From Acidobacteriota bacterium (lineage in GTDB: Bacteria > Acidobacteriota > Vicinamibacteria > Vicinamibacterales > 2-12-FULL-66-21), in assembly GCA_016184105.1 (NCBI GenBank), contig JACPDI010000009.1:1-64000 (forward strand): a stretch of 64,000 nt of DNA. The letters are read 5' to 3'. The position numbers and the translations under genes were made by a program. The notes under the pieces are model-generated. The model saw nothing but the letters and a program-made list of their open reading frames with translations. It did not search any database and was not told the DNA's origin. Below, piece after piece: positions 62,538 to 64,000 of this stretch (position 1 is its first letter; the number at the start of each line of letters is the position of its first letter).

Positions 62538-64000
62538 ATGGACGCCTACTCTCCCATTGGCGACTACGCCATCATCGGAGACTGCCGCTCTGCGGCGCTG
62601 ATTTCAAGAAGCGGTTCGATAGACTGGCTGTGCTGGCCGCGGTTCGACAGCGCGTCGGTGTTCGCCGCGCTGCTCGATCGCCGGCGCGGCGGCCGCTTCC
62701 AGGTGGCGCCCGTCGACGCCGCGTCCGTTTCGCGCCGCTACCTCGATCGGACCAACGTGCTCGAAACGACGTTCAGGACGGCGGGCGGCCGCGTTCGTCT
62801 GACCGACCTGATGCCGGTCGCCGGCGAGCACGTCAAGTCGCGCGAGCTGTGGCCCGATCACGAGATTCTGCGCCGGCTCGAGGTCGTCGAAGGCGAGGTG
62901 GACGTGGCCGTCCACTACGAGCCGCGATTCGATTTCGGGCGCGCGCGCGGACGCCTCGTCGAGCGGCCGCACCACACCCTGCAGATCGAACGGGGCCCGG
63001 CCGTGATGATGCTGCGCAGCGACATTCCGTTGCGCGTGTCGGCGGACGGCGGCGCCGCAACGGGACGGGCGGTGATGCGCGCCGGCGCGGTGGCCGTCCT
63101 CGCGCTGTCATTCACGCACGGCGCGCCGGCGGTCCTCCCGTGCGAAACCGGGGAAGGGGCGCGGTTGATCGACGGCTCGATCGAGTGGTGGCGGCAATGG
63201 GCGTCGCAGTGCACGTACGCGGGGGATCACCACGATGCCGTGCTCCGCAGCGCGCTCACGCTGAAGCTGTTGACGTATGCGCCCTCCGGTGCGATCGTCG
63301 CCGCCCCCACGACCTCGCTGCCCGAGCACGTCGGCGGCGGACGGAACTGCGACTATCGTTTCTGCTGGTTGCGCGACGCGGCACTGACGCTGCGCGCGCT
63401 CGTCGACCTCGGGTTCAGCGTGGAGGCGGAGTCCTTCCTGTCCTGGATGATGCACGCCACCAGGCTCACGCACCCGCGGCTGCAGGTCCTGTACGATGTC
63501 TATGGTGAAAGCCATCACCCGGAGCGGACGCTCGATCACTTGGAAGGGTATGCCGCGTCTACTCCGGTGCGCGTCGGAAACGCCGCTGAAAGCCAGTTGC
63601 AGCTCGACGTCTACGGCGAGGTCGTGGGAGCGGCGCACCAGTTCGTGCAGCGCGGCGGCGGGCTCGATCGCGCGACGGCCGCCACCATCGTGGATCTCGG
63701 GCGGACCGTGTGCCGGCTATGGACGCTTCCAGACGAGGGACTGTGGGAGCCGCGCAGCGGCCGGCGGCACCACACGCATTCGAAGGTCATGTGCTGGGTG
63801 GCGCTCGATCGGCTCGTCAAGCTCGCGGAGGCCGGGCACGTCCGGTTGCAGGACGCCGGGTTCGCGCGCGTGCGCGATCAGATTCGTGAGGTCGTCGAGC
63901 GCGACGGCTGGAGCGACGCGACGGCGAGCTACGTCGCAGCGTTCGGAACCGCGGAGCTTGACGCCAGCCTGCTGCGCCTCGCGATATCGGGCTACGCCGC
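62538..64000 (+). CDS. GH15 glucoamylase/trehalase-like glycoside hydrolase (3' end outside window)
   Basis: An open frame of 487 codons runs from the ATG at 62538 (MDAYSPIGDYAIIGDCRSAA) past the window end. Family GH15 features are clear: the N-terminal SIDWLCWPRFDSASVFAALL domain, then a helical barrel beginning NCDYRFCWLRDAALTLRALV, GNAAESQLQLDVYGEVV, and the catalytic-acid region LPDEGLWEPR followed by HHTHSKVMCWVALDRL. The second catalytic glutamate would lie beyond the window. No signal peptide, so it is probably cytoplasmic, acting on trehalose or maltooligosaccharides. Confidence 0.92.
   Translation, partial: MDAYSPIGDYAIIGDCRSAALISRSGSIDWLCWPRFDSASVFAALLDRRRGGRFQVAPVDAASVSRRYLDRTNVLETTFRTAGGRVRLTDLMPVAGEHVKSRELWPDHEILRRLEVVEGEVDVAVHYEPRFDFGRARGRLVERPHHTLQIERGPAVMMLRSDIPLRVSADGGAATGRAVMRAGAVAVLALSFTHGAPAVLPCETGEGARLIDGSIEWWRQWASQCTYAGDHHDAVLRSALTLKLLTYAPSGAIVAAPTTSLPEHVGGGRNCDYRFCWLRDAALTLRALVDLGFSVEAESFLSWMMHATRLTHPRLQVLYDVYGESHHPERTLDHLEGYAASTPVRVGNAAESQLQLDVYGEVVGAAHQFVQRGGGLDRATAATIVDLGRTVCRLWTLPDEGLWEPRSGRRHHTHSKVMCWVALDRLVKLAEAGHVRLQDAGFARVRDQIREVVERDGWSDATASYVAAFGTAELDASLLRLAISGYA

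Overview
The window is high-GC bacterial chromosome with dense, mostly intact genes. Several families point to Acidobacteriota, probably a Vicinamibacteria-like soil lineage: an ADOP-type (acidobacterial duplicated orphan permease) ABC permease, a long Oar-like TonB receptor with an N-terminal carboxypeptidase-regulatory domain, three CBM9/DUF5916 outer-membrane barrels, and many exported peptidases and amidohydrolases. That placement is inference from gene content; no rRNA is present.

Layout. 1-17.6 kb is housekeeping: a PEGA-protein tail, carA-carB, comEC, an exported S9 peptidase, mazG, a PhnP-like hydrolase, ribF, a small ATPase-fold-like protein, cysS, a class III aminotransferase, yraN, and a gamma-glutamyltransferase whose 5' end is scrambled. 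17.7-18.05 kb holds tRNA-Gly(GCC) and tRNA-Cys(GCA). A 5.4-kb island follows (18.05-23.46 kb), bounded by a 12-bp direct repeat of the tRNA-Cys 3' end. It carries a PIN-like protein, an excisionase-like HTH, an XcyI-like restriction endonuclease beside a broken methyltransferase, a Phd-like antitoxin, a HigA-like antitoxin, and internally deleted remnants of HigB-like and DUF6883 genes. No intact integrase is visible. 23.5-36.3 kb carries the ADOP permease, two exported amidohydrolases, a secreted dimeric-barrel-like protein, two DUF5916 barrels and an exported methyltransferase-like protein.

36.6-52.1 kb is the most distinctive region. All genes lie on the + strand: a TonB-dependent receptor, a CocE/NonD hydrolase, four LVIVD-repeat propeller proteins in a row, an SLC13 (dicarboxylate-type) transporter with a tiny coupled membrane protein, a fifth LVIVD paralogue, and a decayed ACMSD-type amidohydrolase. 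The layout suggests outer-membrane uptake, periplasmic hydrolysis or binding, then inner-membrane carboxylate import. This is inference.

52.1-57.8 kb is a minus-strand MoxR/Bat-type operon (TPR, VWA, MoxR ATPase, DUF58, BatD-like, VWA). 57.9-64 kb holds a third DUF5916 barrel, a parallel-beta-helix/PKD secreted protein, and the start of a GH15 glucoamylase/trehalase that runs off the window.

Two themes cut across the window. First, several decayed genes keep both ends but have lost the middle. Second, promoter candidates repeatedly read TTGACA-N17-TAGnnT.
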